Assembly: GCA_000442125.1 (NCBI GenBank) | Contig: KE546980.1 | Location: 620,001 to 684,000 of the forward strand | DNA: 64,000 nt | DNA from: Opeltia flavorubescens | Lineage: Eukaryota > Ascomycota > Lecanoromycetes > Teloschistales > Teloschistaceae | Direction of reading: 5' to 3' | In this document: piece by piece, positions 21,239-32,364 of the stretch | Layout of the letters: each line of letters opens with the position of its first letter | How positions within the stretch are numbered: the first letter of the stretch is position 1 | Notes under the pieces: generated by a model | What the model was told of the DNA's origin: nothing | Database searches by the model: none | The model's input: only the letters and a program-made list of their open reading frames with translations | Position numbers and translations under genes: made by a program

Positions 21239-22964
21239 TCAATGCCGTCTATGTCGTCGTTTCTTCTTCTCGCTATATGCTACATTTTCTTCCGCTGCCG
21301 ATTCTGCTGATCGTGGATGCGTGCTCCGTCTACGTCTTCTCCGCCTATGTCGTCGTGGCTTCTCCTCCGTGTCAGTATGAAGTGGAGGAATAATACCTGC
21401 TTCGCGCTTCATGCGCTCAACAACCGGACCTGTCTCAAATTCGCAATCAAGTCTGTCATGCCTTGCGCATGGCGACCGCTTGATCGGTAGGATCCAATCG
21501 TACCAATAATCGCCCATGACGGACTTAAAATTGCGGAAGGGGCCAAGATCCCAGGGATTTTCACCGGGTCTACTGTGCAATATGGCGAATGTTCTATAAT
21601 TCGAAGGCTGCACGGTTGGCGTGGGATTCGATGATTCCGACGGAGGCTGGCCGTAAGTGACGGTGCGAAATGGTGGCGGATCTATACCTTGAGGTGGATT
21701 TGGCATGTAGATAGCTAGTTGCCAGACTTTTGTTCTGCGAGAAAGGTTTTCTATGGTCGTGGTGTTTTGAAAAACGAATTGGAGCGAGCTGCCGCTCATG
21801 CCCATTAGGAAGAGAGAAAAGAGAGCAGCGCTGTTATGACATTAGGTTTGATACAAGGACGGGATGCAAGGAAGGTTACAGAGCAAGAACGACAATCCAA
21901 TGAATGTTGGGGCCAGCATGCTAGAAGTAAGGCAAGTCAGCGGACCACACTTTGTCGTTGAAGTAAGCTTTCACGGCTTATGAAGACGGTAGATTGATCT
22001 CCGACAGCTACAGCCAAGAACAGGGATCTCCCCTGCCTACCTCAACGCCTGAAGGCAGGGGAGATGTAGGCAATGGGCCGCGACCAGGCCAGGCTGAATT
22101 TGAATGGATTGACTTACACGTCTCTCGGCTACAAATTTAGCCATGAAAATCAAGTTGAACAGACAATACGCGGCTCCCCAGCTCACAAATTGAACGAAAA
22201 ATTTCTGACTGGTCTCTGACACGATACCACCGACCCTAACAAGAGGTTTAGATACCTAAAGGAAAGATAAGGGGCTCTGAGGGAAGGTATACCATGGACA
22301 AAAATGGTCCATCTTCCGAACGCATCTTGCCACTTCACGGCAGTGGTGAGCTCTGTCAAGTTTCCAGTTCAGACATGTAGAACACCAAATTGGTCGTCCA
22401 TCACTCTCACAGGTGAAGACATCTCGCATGTAAAAATCCTGAAGACTTGGCATGGGGATATCATCAGCTGGCCCAAATGCGGAAGGTACATTGGCAGAAC
22501 GTGAAGGTGGCGATTCTCCAGGTGGTGCCGCTGAGTTATTGTATGCCCCATTCTGCTTCTCCAAATCGCGAAGGCCTGGCTTTACTGGTCTTGAGCGACT
22601 ATGCCTCCTCTTTCCGGCATTCTGAGCATGCCACTGCGGGCCTCGTGGAGTATACCCAGGATTCGTAACAACAGTATGGACGAGTCGAAAATATGTAATA
22701 GCCAGCAGAAGTAGTAGCGAAGTATATATGGTAATGATAGCGATGGCAGCACCGCGACGTGGTTCTCGTACAGTAGAGGCAGGTTTCAGGAGATAGTCAA
22801 CTGGTGTCCGGTCAGGGTAAATGGCGGGGTGGAACAAGTTCGAGGTACTGACCGCAGACAAGAACTACGACGACCCAAGTTGCGTAACCGACGATCCCAA
22901 CAAGGAAAACGGGGATCACACGGGCTACCCAGCGGTTGGCAACTTTTTGATCTATTGAAGTCAT
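21239..22964 (-). CDS. PFA5: Palmitoyltransferase PFA5 (DHHC family, DHFC variant)
   Basis: Five exons (22964..22853, 22800..22293, 22235..22118, 21920..21880, 21830..21239) encode about 456 residues with all phases consistent. Transmembrane helices are at about 12-37 and 52-75, then the cysteine-rich domain ([32 protein letters not shown]), then two more helices. The catalytic motif reads DHFC rather than DHHC. I recall DHYC or DHFC variants as usual for fungal Pfa5. The family S-acylates membrane proteins. The C terminus is Arg/Lys/His rich. The third intron is long (197 bp) and contains a perfect hairpin (separate entry). The start at 22964 gives [20 protein letters not shown]. Confidence 0.9.
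22026..22065. repeat. Perfect 13-bp inverted repeat in PFA5 intron 3
   Basis: ATCTCCCCTGCCT at 22026-22038 is followed, after a 14-base loop, by its exact reverse complement AGGCAGGGGAGAT at 22053-22065. It lies inside the unusually long third intron of PFA5, so the transcript could form a GC-rich stem-loop there. Confidence 0.75.
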
Positions 22965-23121
22965 CCGATGTTGGCGGAGAATGGGCGACCCTCGGATGGG
23001 TATGTGCGCCCTCAACAAGTCATCTCTATGACTCGTATAGGCTGGATGCTAACAGTAAGAAGTTGTGCCTACATTAGGCGTTTAAGTAGGAGCTGTGTAA
23101 AGATATATTCAGCCAATAACG

Positions 23122-23790
23122 ATGATTCTCGGTCAAGTCGCGCAGCAATGTCAAGATGCATCCAAAACCGGGTTAGTATTTGTCTTGGCATCAACCAGCC
23201 AACCCGGTCCAGTTTATTGCTCCTTCCTTGCCAACGTCGATCTTCTACAACGTCTCATTTCTCTACGAACTAACCTTGCCTTTCGCTCCCAATGGATCTC
23301 GTGTGGGGCCTCATGAGAAACCAGAAATGTTCTGTGCACAACACATTTACTTGACTAAATCCAGTTCACTGCCACTTCAGGCAGATTTTTCGGGCGTCAC
23401 TCCATGGGTTGGAAGCCAAACTGACTGCGTCTCCATGGACTTTGGTGCCGCCTTCCTACTATCTACCGGACACGGAGGCTGCACCTCACTACCGCATCCG
23501 CGCTCGGCTATTCGACCGCCGTCACAATGCTATCTCATCGGATCGTGAGCAAGGCTTAGATTGGAGCAACCCTGATTGGCAGCCTCCTGATTCGTACATC
23601 TGACTGTCCTTCCGGACCTCTCTATCAACCTTACTCCAAAGCAGATCTGTGCCCATCTCCTTGCTGCGCAAAGAAGAAATGATGGTGAAGCGTTCGAGCT
23701 GCCAGGACTCTTGCGATGGGATCTCCTATTTGGGCCTTTTCCCGTATTTGAAAGCATCCTACAGCGTAGTTTGGGGTGAAACCGGAGACA
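23122..23790 (+). pseudogene. Likely remnant of a host protein-coding gene
   Basis: Three protein-like stretches follow one another in different plus-strand frames with no splice sites that would join them. They are about 23180-23470 (with LPLQADFSGVTPWVGSQTDC), 23430-23603 (with YYLPDTEAAPHYRIRARLFD and LDWSNPDWQPPDSY) and 23600-23785 (with LSINLTPKQICAHLLAAQRR and LLRWDLLFGPFPVFESILQR). Each has a coding-like composition. At least two frame changes separate them. I do not recognise the family. It could instead be a real gene with assembly errors or missed introns, so confidence is low. Confidence 0.35.
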
Positions 23791-24471
23791 ATGAATATCA
23801 TGAGGATCAAAGATAATTTCGTGCTTCAACCTTCGGCAATGTGGCGGTGAATCTCCAGTCCAGACACCGGGATATTGCTTCCTGGCAATGATCGAGTTGG
23901 CTAGCTCGCCCTCTCCGACCACCAATCCCGAGCCTTGACCTGCTGACTGTTGTTCCATCTAAGCCCTCGCAGGAGGATGACGTTTGTACTGGTTGCGTGC
24001 AAATTCGTCCCAAGAGCAGCAACAACAATGAGATTACATACCTACCGGTCCGACTGTCGTTGTGAGCGGCAGGGTTGGTCAGATCCTGTGATCAATGGGA
24101 TTCCAGCTTTTTGTCAAGGATGAGGAAATCATCTCGATTGCCTCGTTTTCTATCCGCACCGGCCATCTGTCTCATCACTCAATCGCATCCTTTCTCTTGA
24201 CGACTCCTTTTTATGATCTGAATACTCATGAATGGCTCCCTGGTAATTTCCTGTCGCATGTTCATTTTTGATGCTGTGGCTGAGCTTGTCTTTATTCCAT
24301 GGACGAGCCTGGCCTTTCGAATAGAGTCTCTAGATCTTATATATCTGCTGTATGCATTTGTTCTGTGTATACGTTTTGTCTCGAAGTATCCTTGATTCTT
24401 AATTGACTACACTTCGAGTCACATCACACAGAAGCTCTAAGAGAATTAATCTCTTCTGGATCTTTTGAATA
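23791..24471. other. Intergenic region upstream of ribbon gene B
   Basis: About 680 bp holds no supported gene. The last 250 bases are T-rich and are the likely promoter of the gene at 24472. Confidence 0.4.
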
Positions 24472-25149
24472 ATGGCATCCGTATGCACTGCCCAATTTGG
24501 CTCCTTCATGAAATGCTGACTTTGACCAGAACGGATATTATCCATATGGCCGACAGTATGATCAACTCGTTGCGACCGGGCTTTGATATATCTGACACGC
24601 TTCCCTAGATACCAGGGATCTACGAGGAATGAATCCCCTGTTTACTTGATGTATCCTCCAGACTCGTGTGGAAGGCAGCCGAACGAGCATGCACGTCTTC
24701 AGTATGCGAATGAAGCCCAACGAGAGGCCTATGAACAATTTCAAACGACACAACGAAATCAAGCAGCTGCTACGCATCAGGGTAATCAGCCCGCCCACAG
24801 CGTTGGACCGCCGCTCTACAATAATGCCGGTCCAAGACGAACAAGCGGTGCTCCTACAACAATGATGAGTAGTTACGAGCCGACTTACATCACAAGGGTG
24901 GGCGATAACACCTCTTCCGAAAGCAGCAGTGGGAGTAATTCCAGACCGCGGACGGAACGAACATTGACCAGATATTGGTATTGCTGCAATCATGGCTGTC
25001 CCAACAACGGCCCTTACATTGAGTCAATCTATAGCGATTGTGCTCTTGGTTGCGGACATGTTAAATGTCGCCGTTGCCGACGTGAGATCGTATCATTACG
25101 TGATCGACCACCGGCTGAGGTTCCTTCCCGGCCAAGCTATCGCTCTTGA
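24472..25149 (+). CDS. Small cysteine-ribbon protein, copy B
   Basis: Three exons (24472..24480, 24530..24555, 24609..25149) encode about 191 residues, starting MASNGYYPYGRQYQGSTRNE. The first exon has only nine coding bases and the second 26. The structure rests on good donors (GTATGC, GTATGA) and phase agreement. The first 130 residues are Gln/Ser/Thr/Asn-rich and look disordered. The C-terminal part is a cysteine ribbon: RYWYCCNHGC, a short loop with NNGPY, then CALGCGHVKCRRC, giving the plan WYC...C...GPY...C...CGHxKCxxC. It shares this plan most closely with the gene at 26732. The role is unknown; zinc binding is inferred. Confidence 0.7.
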
Positions 25150-26731
25150 ATACTCCCAAGCATCCAAAATGCATTTCTGGCGTTACAACTAAACCACGGG
25201 CTTGGGGGGCGTAGAGTATGTCAATGAAAATCTGTGAGTGTGGATTCAAGTCTCCGGTTGGCATCATAGTGGAAAATATGGAGGGATGGCGGGCGTCAAA
25301 GAATATGTTCGTGGGGGACGTCTGTAGGGTAGACTTTTAGCGCATTGCATCGGTGATCTGTTCGATTGTATTTCTGCATTTTATTCGTTCCTGTTTCTTT
25401 AATAAATACTTTCTGTCAATTCAATTGCTGTGACAGATTCAACCTATTTTGTGCCTAATGAATGGTATCTGGTTTGATTTGCACAAATAATACTTCACTC
25501 TGTAAGTACCTTCAACTACCATTACATGGAAGCATACATCAGGACATCAGCTGACTATCGAAAAGTCTACTATAATTGTAGTGCACACTCGTCCGACGTA
25601 GCATAGCCCAGCCCCCAAGTTTTCAACAGCCTCTGTATAATTGACTGAATTGACCTTGCCTGGAAGAAGACAAAGGTCCGTGAATTCGAGTTTCGAGGAA
25701 ATCCTTGTGCTACCTGTCGGCTTATTTGCAAACGACCGCTGCATTAGTTCATGGCGTATATTCTCAAGATCTGACCTGGTAAATAGCTAAGTGCATGTCA
25801 ACAATCAGATACTTCTTCATGCAGGGTATGCGCTGACGGAGGTTCACATCCATGCAGAAAACGTGTCATGTATGCATATATTAGGTCAGGTACGCGGGAA
25901 AGCCACGAGCGTGGGGGAACAAGGCAAACAGTCGTAAGCAGTATCTGACCTCCGATTTGCACGCTCAACGTTAAAGTATCTCCAACCATCGACTTCATGG
26001 AGGGTTCAAAGCGACGAGAGGTGTGCAGGCTCAGCCTCGGGGATCTTTCTCCAGCGATTGCCGCCGTACCGATCCTTGCTTCACTAATGTTGAATCAAAG
26101 AGCCTTTCAATTGTACACATCTGACGGAGGCTTCACTCCAAAAGCGCGAGCGACTACCGAATTCCCTGACGGACCAATCGTGGGTTTTCGGAAAGCATGT
26201 GCAGTGGCGTCAATAGAACTGACAAAGTCCGCATAGCCCAGCAGATGTCAAACCGGATGTCTCCCCTTGTTTTGGCTGGCTTCCTCAAGCGGCCAGCTTC
26301 GCTTGATTGTGATTGACCGTGAAGCGGCTCACAGGCTGGGGCTAGAGAAAGATGTCATCCTTCGGGACGTTTCTTCTTTTCCGCCTTGATGACTGAAGAT
26401 CATCGAAGATACGGATCGTTCCCGCTTCTCAGGTCGATTTTGACGGTTTCGAATCGGTTGCCTTTTTGACAGGGTGTGTCATGCCATCAGCGTGCGAGTC
26501 AGGACCCTAAGGATGCGGTCATTCTCCCTGGGGTGGACGATGAGAGAGTGCTCCAATCGTGAGCATAGCCCAAGGACGGCTCTCTCACGGTGATCCTTCA
26601 AATCAGCGTATAAAGGAGAGTTCCATAACGAAAGCACCCAGATACTCATCGACCTTCAGATTCGTTGTACAGGTCCCTGTTGCTATACTATTGAAGACTC
26701 CCGAGCCTTTAAAGTCCAGTAAACTTTCCAA
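25150..26731. other. Gene-poor region between ribbon genes B and C
   Basis: About 1.6 kb with short frames only, none with a domain. The final 200 bases hold a probable promoter and leader for the gene at 26732. Confidence 0.4.
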
Positions 26732-27069
26732 ATGCCTACCTCTGACCCGTACGAAGAGGCAACGTCTGAGCCAAGCATCACCACATCAACCATGGTATCA
26801 TTATTTCCAATGGAGGGAGGCTGTCTTCAGGGTATCGGCAGATTTTTGACCTCATTCCTAAATTCCGATGGGCATCTTGGTGGCCACCCGAGCATTCCTA
26901 TACACACGACAGCAGGTTACTGGTACTGTTGCCAATGGTTTGTTCTCCGTCTCCATATCCGCTGGAATTCGACTGATTTTGTAGCCGTGATGGGCCATAT
27001 AATGGCAGCGTTGTGGTGAAATGCGTTAAGTGTGAGCACGCTAAATGCAACCGATGCCGGATTGCATGA
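26732..27069 (+). CDS. Small cysteine-ribbon protein, copy C
   Basis: Two exons (26732..26937 and 26985..27069, 47-bp intron GTTTGT...TAG) encode about 96 residues. The intron splits the ribbon: TAGYWYCCQ before it, CRDGPYNGSVVVKCVKCEHA then KCNRCRIA after it. All six or seven cysteines and the CEHAKC core match copy B (CGHVKC) and copy A (CPHKKC). The first 65 residues are Ser/Thr/Gly-rich without motifs. The protein ends three residues after the last cysteine. Without the intron the frame runs into unrelated sequence and loses the ribbon, which is why I accept the splice. Confidence 0.65.
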
Positions 27070-28504
27070 GAGTAGGATTGGGTGTGCAGGGAAGAATCAA
27101 AAGCAACTCCAGGTATTCGGTCGTTGTGAGGGTTTGCAGCCTGGAACTTAGCGGACGAAAAACATATCAAACATCGTCATATGGGAGATTTATTTCCTTA
27201 CTAGAGCTATTTGATTTTCATTTGGCCTTCTCGCCTTGATGCCTCCCTTATAATCGCTCCTTCCAAGTTTTCTTCCCCAAATTTAACGAGTTTCATTCAC
27301 ATCTTTACTCTTCCTAGTAGTGGCAAGTGCGGGCTTGGCATGAATGCAATTCCATTAGACCCGTCTTTACTTCTTCTGCAACCTATGTACCTTATTCAAG
27401 TTTGAACTTTAAAACAATCATCATTCTTATCACAATGGCATGAAAACTTTTGGCTTCGACCTGGAGTCAGCCTGCGTCATACTTCGTTTTGCTTGATGGA
27501 AAGTAATTAACCCCAGCGGAAAGTTTTTCTTTTGTCAAAGGCTGACAGATTATGTTCACGTGTACGAAACATTCAGACTACCCTTCTCGCACATTTGTCT
27601 CATGGAAGTTCAAGAAGGGCTAGGATGAGGCTTGAATTCGCCCAATTTGATGCCTGGAAGAGTCTATATGGGGCTACTCATCCTGCTACACTTGCCGCTT
27701 TCGTCCCACCGGTGTATCCCTCAACTTCATCAGCCACGACGTATTTCATTCTAAGATCCGACTTGACAGCTACACTCACCGGCCCGACTTGCTGTGCCAC
27801 GCTTATTGGTAGGATCAACTACGTCCGCTCTTCAAGAAGCGTTTTTGCAGCATCGGCCTACCTGAGTCTCTTCACAAGCTTACTAATTTTCATCGCTTGT
27901 ACAGCCACCGTACGCCTGATATGCTCCTGGGATACTCCTTCTGACTACCTCGGGGGATACGACTGGAGTGTGTCCGGACATGATCGCACTATGCCTACGG
28001 ACTCGCCCTCGCCCTTCCCGATCACTACCCCTGAAACAAAGATATCATGCAGTGGATTTGGTTGACAAAATGTCGCTTCTACTTACAAGGCCATGGCTCC
28101 GCCCAGGGAGAAGTGGATCCGTTCGCCACACTCGGTATTCCTCAATCTGGCTTTGATGCTTCACTTTCAAGTATACTTTGGTTCCTATGGGGCCGCTGCG
28201 AGAACTGCCAGTCATTAAAGGAGGCTTATGTTTCAATTTCCCACAATTGGTCCAAGAGGAACGATTGGGAAAATACCACCTCCTTGGCAGCCAAAGGTCT
28301 GACTGTCGTAGCAGATATTGAACAGGGGTTTAAAAACACATAAAAAGCTGTCTCTCTCTTCGTCTATCAGGGATTCAATATAGACACATATCAACACAAA
28401 AACCTACCTCAGCTTGAAGCTACCGCGCACGCAATTCAGCAACTTTTCCAAATTCAATCTTCTACAGCAAAGCAAATATTCCATTTTCCCTTCTTTGTAT
28501 CATC
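27070..28504. other. Gene-poor region between ribbon genes C and D
   Basis: About 1.4 kb. A 177-codon frame at 27532-28065 has one hydrophobic stretch but no recognisable family and no obvious start context, so it is not called. The last 150 bases before 28505 look like a leader. Confidence 0.35.
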
Positions 28505-28651
28505 ATGCCGTCGAGCTGGGATCTCTGGTATTGCGGGTGGTGCAAAAAGGGCCCGATGTGGGTCAATCTGCAGGACTTCTGTATATTCTGTAGCAGAAAG
28601 AGGGACACCTACGCTACTTATGCGTCTTCCAACGTCCCTCGCAACCGTTGA
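28505..28651 (+). CDS. Very small cysteine-ribbon protein, copy D
   Basis: A 48-codon frame reads MPSSWDLWYCGWCKKGPM, then a short spacer, then CIFCSRKRDTY and a Ser/Asn/Arg tail. It keeps the WYCxxC...GP...CxxC half of the ribbon seen in copies B and C, including the Gly-Pro after the first cysteine pair, but lacks the final CxxC. It may be a truncated paralogue or a complete four-cysteine mini-ribbon. The similarity to its neighbours is the main evidence; the length is at the limit of what can be called by eye. Confidence 0.5.
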   Translation: MPSSWDLWYCGWCKKGPMWVNLQDFCIFCSRKRDTYATYASSNVPRNR

Positions 28652-30239
28652 ACAATGCTACTCGAAGCGCGATCTCGACGGCCAACATAAGGTAGTACCA
28701 CACAACTTACCCACTACCATTACGAGCAAATGATAGCTAATACTTGCCTATCACTAGTATCTTGTCTCGCTCAAAAATGGTGGGAACATGTACTGTCAAA
28801 TTCGGGTACTCCTTCAAATCGCATGTCTTTTCTAAGTTGTCTTAAGCGGCATTGGCATTGATAATCGGGATCGATCATTTCACTTTTGGGCAAGATAAAG
28901 CGACTCTGTTGTACGATATTTGTGATGTATGTTTAGCTTTGGATGGGTTCTCCTTTGCATCCACTGTATTATCAGACACTTGCATACTAGATCCTTCGGC
29001 TCAGCGCCTCAATCGAAAGACTTGATTTGACACGTATGTTACCTGTTTGCTTCCGAGAAGGAATGGGATGATTAGAGATCTGACATGACAATATTGCTGG
29101 CCGGCAGGATAATCATCGTCATCCTCCCGCTAGAACATCAAACTCTTCCGGTTCGGGGCTAAGAATCCCTCAGCTAAGCTTCGACTCCACTTAGTACGTA
29201 AGAAAGGATGATTTGAAGAATGATGAAGGAGATGGCCACGTCAATGGTTGCTGGTGGTCTTAAGTAAACGGTCAAAAACAAGGCAACTGCAGCCTTGTCT
29301 TTTAGGCAGCTACTTCGCCCTTTCTAGAAATCAGCCTGAAGAAGCATAGCGGAAAAGCCGGTCAAGTCGCCTATGATGACTCCCATCATAGCTCGAAGAA
29401 TGATACATGGCTGAGGACAGCAGACGCTGACAAAAGAAAAGGAGTTTCCAGGGCTGACGAAGACAAGGCTCCCAACTGCAAACAATTGCCGAATTCTCGT
29501 TCCGACGCCGACTGCTCCTCCATGATCTTGAGTAAAGATGAGGAAAGAGTGGAGAATTATCTCGCTGCCTCATTCATGCATGTTTTGCGTGATGTGAGGA
29601 TTGCCGAAGTGACTGTCAACGGCTGTACTGAAGATGTCATCAGAGGAGGTCGATTTAAGGTGGCCGTTAGCATTTGAAACCCACATCGCTGGTCCTCTCA
29701 CCCCTTTTGTGTGGCACACCATTTCCAGCCCAGGCACATGGCCCAATCATGCAGGATGAAGAATGACGGACATGGAAGCTAGGATCGAAGGATCCCTACA
29801 TCCGATGCAGCACCTCAGGCTTGTCGCAGGAGCTGTCGAGCACGGGATCAGGATGTGGTGACACGGCAGATCAACGTGGTAACAACCAGGAGCCTGGGGC
29901 AGAAACAGGGGGCAGGGTATGGGAGTGATAGGCGATACTTGGACACCCTTATGTCGATCTCTTCATCTCATGGTAACGTTGCATGCGTAACATGTGGAAT
30001 GTACTTCTGTGTAACGCTGCTCGGCAGCACCGGTCTATTCATTCGTCTTTTCGCGAGTGCACCCGCACAGCAGATTCTTCTATATGCAAGATCGTTCCTC
30101 TCATATGTCATGACCGCAGAACACCCAAGAGAGATCCGTAGCCCACGCTATGCAAAATATGTTCAATGCCAATCGGATCATAGCAGAGCAAAGCAAAGCG
30201 AAGCCCCCTTTTCACCAAGCACAATCCCACCTTTCCGCC
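28652..30239. other. Gene-poor intergenic region
   Basis: About 1.6 kb between the last ribbon gene and the 3' end of SQT1. Several short frames on both strands have no domains. No repeats or RNA genes recognised. Confidence 0.4.
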
Positions 30240-31811
30240 TTATGATGCGAACACCAAGCTCACCCCATCGTCTCCAGCCGTAACCACGTTCCCATTTCCA
30301 AGCATCACATACCCCAAGACCCCCCCACCTTCCCCTTCCCCCCTGTGCCCTCTCCACTCTTTTGACAAGCCTTGCTGATGCTGGCTCGTTAATCCTGCGC
30401 CTGCACCAGCACCAGCACCACCCCTACAATCCCATCGTCTGACTACCCCGTCCATACCGCAGCTCGTCAATAGCCATGCTTCCTCGGCCGACGAGGCGCC
30501 AAACGCAACTTGCACGACCGCAAACGCATCTTCATGCGCCTCCTTAATATGTCTCCGGACCGTAAATCGATGCGACGTGTCAAAGAGGCAGATACTGCCG
30601 TCCACACTACCTGCCGCGAGCAGAGCATGATGTGGGCTGAATGCCAAGGTCTCGATACTCTCGGATTGCACCTGGAGGGATGCGAGGATGGCGCCTGCTT
30701 GACCGCTGCTACCGCTACCACCACCGGAACTTATGTCGGTGGGTCTTGAGGCTTTTCTACCTCCCCCGCTTTTGTTCTTCGGTCCGCCGCCGCCGGCGGC
30801 TTTGAGAGATTGGGATGCTGATGCTGATGTCGATGAAAGACGAGGCAGGCCGATTACACGGATGACACCATGTGCACCGCCCACTGCTGCGAATGCGCCC
30901 GAGGGTGCGATTGCGACGCTGAAAAGCCCATCTTCGACGGCGAAGCGTTGATCCGCAGTTGTTAAGCCCACGATGGCTGACTGTCCAGATGAAGGAGAAG
31001 AAGCGTTCGTCACCCCAGCTGTGGCGGCCTCGCCGAAGGGATCCCAAAGGTAGAAGCTCCCATCTTCGGAGACCGTTGCAAGGAGTTTCCCGTCCGGTGT
31101 CCAGGCGCCGGCGGTGCAGGATTCAGTGTGCAGGTAGTAGGCTTGAAGGACTTGGAGCGGTGTGGATGGGTCGGAGGCATCGATGGTGTAGATCCAGACG
31201 CTGCCGTCGGAGGCACCAAGGGCGAAGGTGTTGGGATGAGAGGGGTGAGGAGACGGGGTTAGGAAGTTGACTTCGGGGACTTCTTGGGCGGAGGAGAGGA
31301 GAGGGTAAGGTGCTGAAGGTGTGGTTGTGGTTGAGTGAATGCGGATTTGACCATCAAGACCGCCAGTGACTAGGTATTCCCCGGAAGGAAGTGTGTAAGT
31401 CAGGGCGTTTATTGAGTCGGTGTGGCCGGTTAATTTTGCAATGGGCTGGAGGGAGGAGCGGGATGTGGAGGGATTGGATTCGTAAGATGGTGGAAGGACG
31501 GGGGAGGGGACGTCGGCGCTGAAGACGTAAGTTGTGTCGTCACCGCCACCGGTAGCTACAGTGGCAGGATGGAGCGGGTGATTGGCGATGCAGAAGATGG
31601 AGTCGGTGTGGAGGTCGAAGTATGCTAATGAGTCGTTTTGTAATTGGATTTCTTCTTGTGCTTCTCCGTCGGCTTGAATGTCCTCGTCGTCCGAATCCAT
31701 TGGGTGGTCCGGATCATCGGGGACGATCTCCGCGGCCTCAGAGGGATCGAGGAGATCTTCATGGTCTGGAGGCCCGTTGCCCGTATCGTGATTGTTCGTC
31801 GATTCTGCCAT
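30240..31811 (-). CDS. SQT1: WD40-repeat ribosome assembly protein, SQT1-like
   Basis: A single exon encodes 523 residues. An acidic N terminus is followed by WD40 blades: LHTDSIFCIANHPLHPATVA, LTGHTDSINALTYTLPSGEY, then SCTAGAWTPDGKLLATVSED, and further blades to the C terminus (ETLAFSPHHALLAAGSVDGS). The order and the opening NDSLAYFDLHTDSIF match the AAMP/Sqt1 family. Sqt1 escorts ribosomal protein uL16 (Rpl10) and is needed for late 60S subunit assembly in the cytoplasm. A low-complexity Gly/Ser/Lys insert (about residues 330-370) interrupts the propeller in a loop, and a second Gly/Ala patch lies near the end. The family call is good; the insert is lineage specific. Confidence 0.88.
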   Translation of the reverse strand: MAESTNNHDTGNGPPDHEDLLDPSEAAEIVPDDPDHPMDSDDEDIQADGEAQEEIQLQNDSLAYFDLHTDSIFCIANHPLHPATVATGGGDDTTYVFSADVPSPVLPPSYESNPSTSRSSLQPIAKLTGHTDSINALTYTLPSGEYLVTGGLDGQIRIHSTTTTPSAPYPLLSSAQEVPEVNFLTPSPHPSHPNTFALGASDGSVWIYTIDASDPSTPLQVLQAYYLHTESCTAGAWTPDGKLLATVSEDGSFYLWDPFGEAATAGVTNASSPSSGQSAIVGLTTADQRFAVEDGLFSVAIAPSGAFAAVGGAHGVIRVIGLPRLSSTSASASQSLKAAGGGGPKNKSGGGRKASRPTDISSGGGSGSSGQAGAILASLQVQSESIETLAFSPHHALLAAGSVDGSICLFDTSHRFTVRRHIKEAHEDAFAVVQVAFGASSAEEAWLLTSCGMDGVVRRWDCRGGAGAGAGAGLTSQHQQGLSKEWRGHRGEGEGGGVLGYVMLGNGNVVTAGDDGVSLVFAS

Positions 31812-32364
31812 GCTCGATTGACAGTGTGATTGTAGGAAGTATTTGCGATTATTGGGAGACTTGCGTTATCAGCCTTTTTCTGAACATTCCCATAATGATA
31901 ATGAAACAGTTTGCGCCTAATTTCCACGCCAGTCAACCTGATTTCTCAGCGGGTCCGCTTACAAACCGAAGCTCAAGAAAAAACCACTGATTTCGGATAA
32001 ATTTCGTCATCGCCAAGCCGAAGAAGAGACAGGGGGCCCGGAGGTTTTTGGATCGAGGCTCTGAGTTCGCTTACAGTGCTCATCGTTCCTCGGAACACTG
32101 GCACGATACTGCAATCTCAAGGACTAATCCATCGGCGATAGACCCGCAGCAGTTAGGGCTTCCATATTCTTCAGACTCTGAGATCTTGCACATTTAAATT
32201 ACACTGGTTTCTACGAAGGCACATTGCAACAGACCCTTACGATTACATTCAATCAAGTCTTCGGATCATCATCAACTTAGCCCCTTACATCCATCAATTT
32301 TCACCACCCAAAGATTCGTGGGCATCGCCTACCAAACTCCCTGAAAAAAAACGGCATCCCATCA
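31812..32364. other. Intergenic region
   Basis: About 550 bp between the SQT1 start and the 3' end of the CoA-ligase gene, both on the minus strand. It should hold the SQT1 promoter and the ligase 3' flank. Nothing else seen. Confidence 0.4.

Noticed and set aside
22041-22118. Reading through PFA5 intron 3 as coding to a GTAGGC donor
   Set aside because: It stays open but breaks the phase into the next exons; the GTAAGT donor at 22117 gives consistent phases and the expected fourth helix.
27532-28065. 177-codon frame with one hydrophobic segment
   Set aside because: No family resemblance, weak start context, low-complexity ends; could be chance in gene-poor DNA.
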